A stretch of 64,000 nucleotides of DNA from Nitzschia sp. DOCU1 (taxonomy: Eukaryota > Bacillariophyta > Bacillariophyceae > Bacillariales > Bacillariaceae): positions 868,001-932,000 of the forward strand of contig OX595987.1 in assembly GCA_951394045.1 (NCBI GenBank). The letters are read 5' to 3'. Both the position numbers and the translations under genes were made by a program. Shown piece by piece: positions 63,225 through 64,000 of this stretch; positions within the stretch are counted from its first letter, which is position 1, and the number at the start of each line of letters is the position of its first letter. The notes below the pieces were generated by a model. That model was not told where the DNA came from and did no database searches. It was given only the letters and a program-made list of their open reading frames with translations.

Positions 63225-64000
63225 ATGGAACCCATGGTTGTTGACAACGCCATGAGCAATCTGCAAACAACATCTCAGCAAGAGGCTAGGCCGGTTTTGC
63301 GCAGAGCAACCTACGTCCATGTATCGGACTTGACAAACGTGTACAACATTGACCATGCGATGCTGGAACAAGAACTCAAACGAGTCAATGCTGAACGAGA
63401 GCTTGGGACTGAGACCGAGAAACCCAAGACGCCCGATTTGGAAGATGCAGATGATGATCCTACAGGAGCTTCGCTAGATCCAACGCTGTCCAGCCCACAG
63501 AAGCGGCTCCAGCCTCCAAGGGGCGGATACAATCTCTGCGTGTAAGTAGTTTTCGAGAAAGATGCATGCGTGATCAACTCGTGACTAACGTGCTTGGCCT
63601 ATTTTACTATGCCTCAGACTTGTTGGAAAGGTCACCGTGGTAGTCGACAAAAAGAGAGTAGATCAGTCTAGGGTGCGGCTCGCTGAGGTAGAAATTGGTG
63701 ATGAGACTGGAATCGTTTCGCTTCGGGCGAGAGATGAACAAATAGATTTGCTGGAAGAGGTTTCCCGGCGTTCGGGGGCCGTGGTGCTGAGAAACTGCAC
63801 GCTTGAGTTGTACCAAGGGAAGCACATTCGCTTGGCGGTCACAAAGTGGGGTAAATTGAGTGTTTATCCAGACAATGTAGCCAGCACGCCCCCGTCTCCA
63901 TCGAAAATGAACTTTGATCGGAACTTCTCTGCAATTGACTTGAGCGTGGTAGCAAGTGAGATGGTGGATACGCAGTCGGAGTCCACCTACAGTGGACGGG
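63225..64000 (+). CDS. OB-fold nucleic-acid-binding protein, 3' partial
   Basis: Exon 1 (63225-63541) and exon 2 (from 63618, open to the window edge) flank a 76 bp intron (GTAAGT...CCTCAG). The joined frame reads NLCV-LVGKVTVVVDKK. The amino end has about 100 polar residues with SDLTNVYNIDHAMLEQELKRV. The domain VRLAEVEIGDETGIVSLRARDE, ending in RNCTLELYQGKHIRLAVTKWGKL, is the OB fold seen in SOSS-B/hSSB-like and plant At4g28440-like proteins, which bind single-stranded nucleic acid. The following Pro/Ser stretch resembles a disordered tail. The end lies outside the window. Confidence 0.78.

Noticed and set aside
1..64000. CRISPR arrays, rRNA, tRNA and intact transposons
   Set aside because: No regularly spaced repeats, no recognisable tRNA B-box-centred cloverleaf and no transposase or reverse-transcriptase motifs were seen by eye; a covariance-model scan was not possible.

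Overview
The window looks like nuclear DNA of a pennate diatom, close to Phaeodactylum tricornutum. Genes are densely packed. About half are intronless; the rest carry one to three short GT-AG introns (54-177 bp in the models here). Several proteins begin with a signal peptide followed by an ASAF-like Phe that resembles the diatom plastid-import presequence. The gene set (plant-type fused thiamine enzyme, plant-type IQM domain, rubisco-LSMT-like SET protein, desaturase-like FAD protein, DGAT2) fits a photosynthetic stramenopile. The species is an inference from memory of such gene sets. No tRNA, rRNA, CRISPR array or intact transposon was seen.

Left third (1-25 kb): a partial unknown gene, a Nudix hydrolase, a METTL13-like methyltransferase, a class III aminotransferase and the four-exon purine gene purF all lie on the minus strand. 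These are followed by a plastid-type SET methyltransferase (+), a two-domain ThiD-ThiE thiamine enzyme (-), an IQM-domain protein (+), a PhyH dioxygenase (+), histidyl-tRNA synthetase (-), a secreted Cys-rich alpha/beta hydrolase (+) and a small two-exon linker-histone (H15) gene (-).

Middle (25-47 kb): an 842-residue membrane-anchored unknown protein (+), an SCI1-like Arg/Ser-rich nuclear protein (-), a type II membrane cyclophilin-like protein (+), a 2163-residue NBAS/Sec39-like tether protein (+), a TLC-domain membrane protein (-), a three-exon nucleotide-sugar transporter (+), a SpoU methyltransferase (+), a histidine phosphatase (+) and a HAD phosphatase (-). The 42.1-45.0 kb gap has no convincing gene but is rich in perfect hairpins. 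One hairpin occurs twice and differs by a compensatory base pair.

Right third (47-64 kb): an imperfect tandem duplication, an MFSD5/MOT2-like transporter (+), a frameshifted relic of condensin subunit CAP-H, an LRR protein (+), an FAD desaturase-like protein (-), a mitochondrial ferredoxin-fold protein that has lost its cluster cysteines (+), a StrG-like protein (+), a DGAT2 acyltransferase (-) and the start of an OB-fold protein (+).

Neighbours mostly alternate as divergent pairs sharing 0.4-0.6 kb promoters and convergent pairs only 42-181 bp apart. There is no sign of operons or a biosynthetic cluster; the genes look like independent housekeeping functions. Many long open frames begin at TTG or GTG codons; starts were moved to the first credible in-frame ATG, and splice sites were chosen by GT-AG consensus plus reading-frame continuity.
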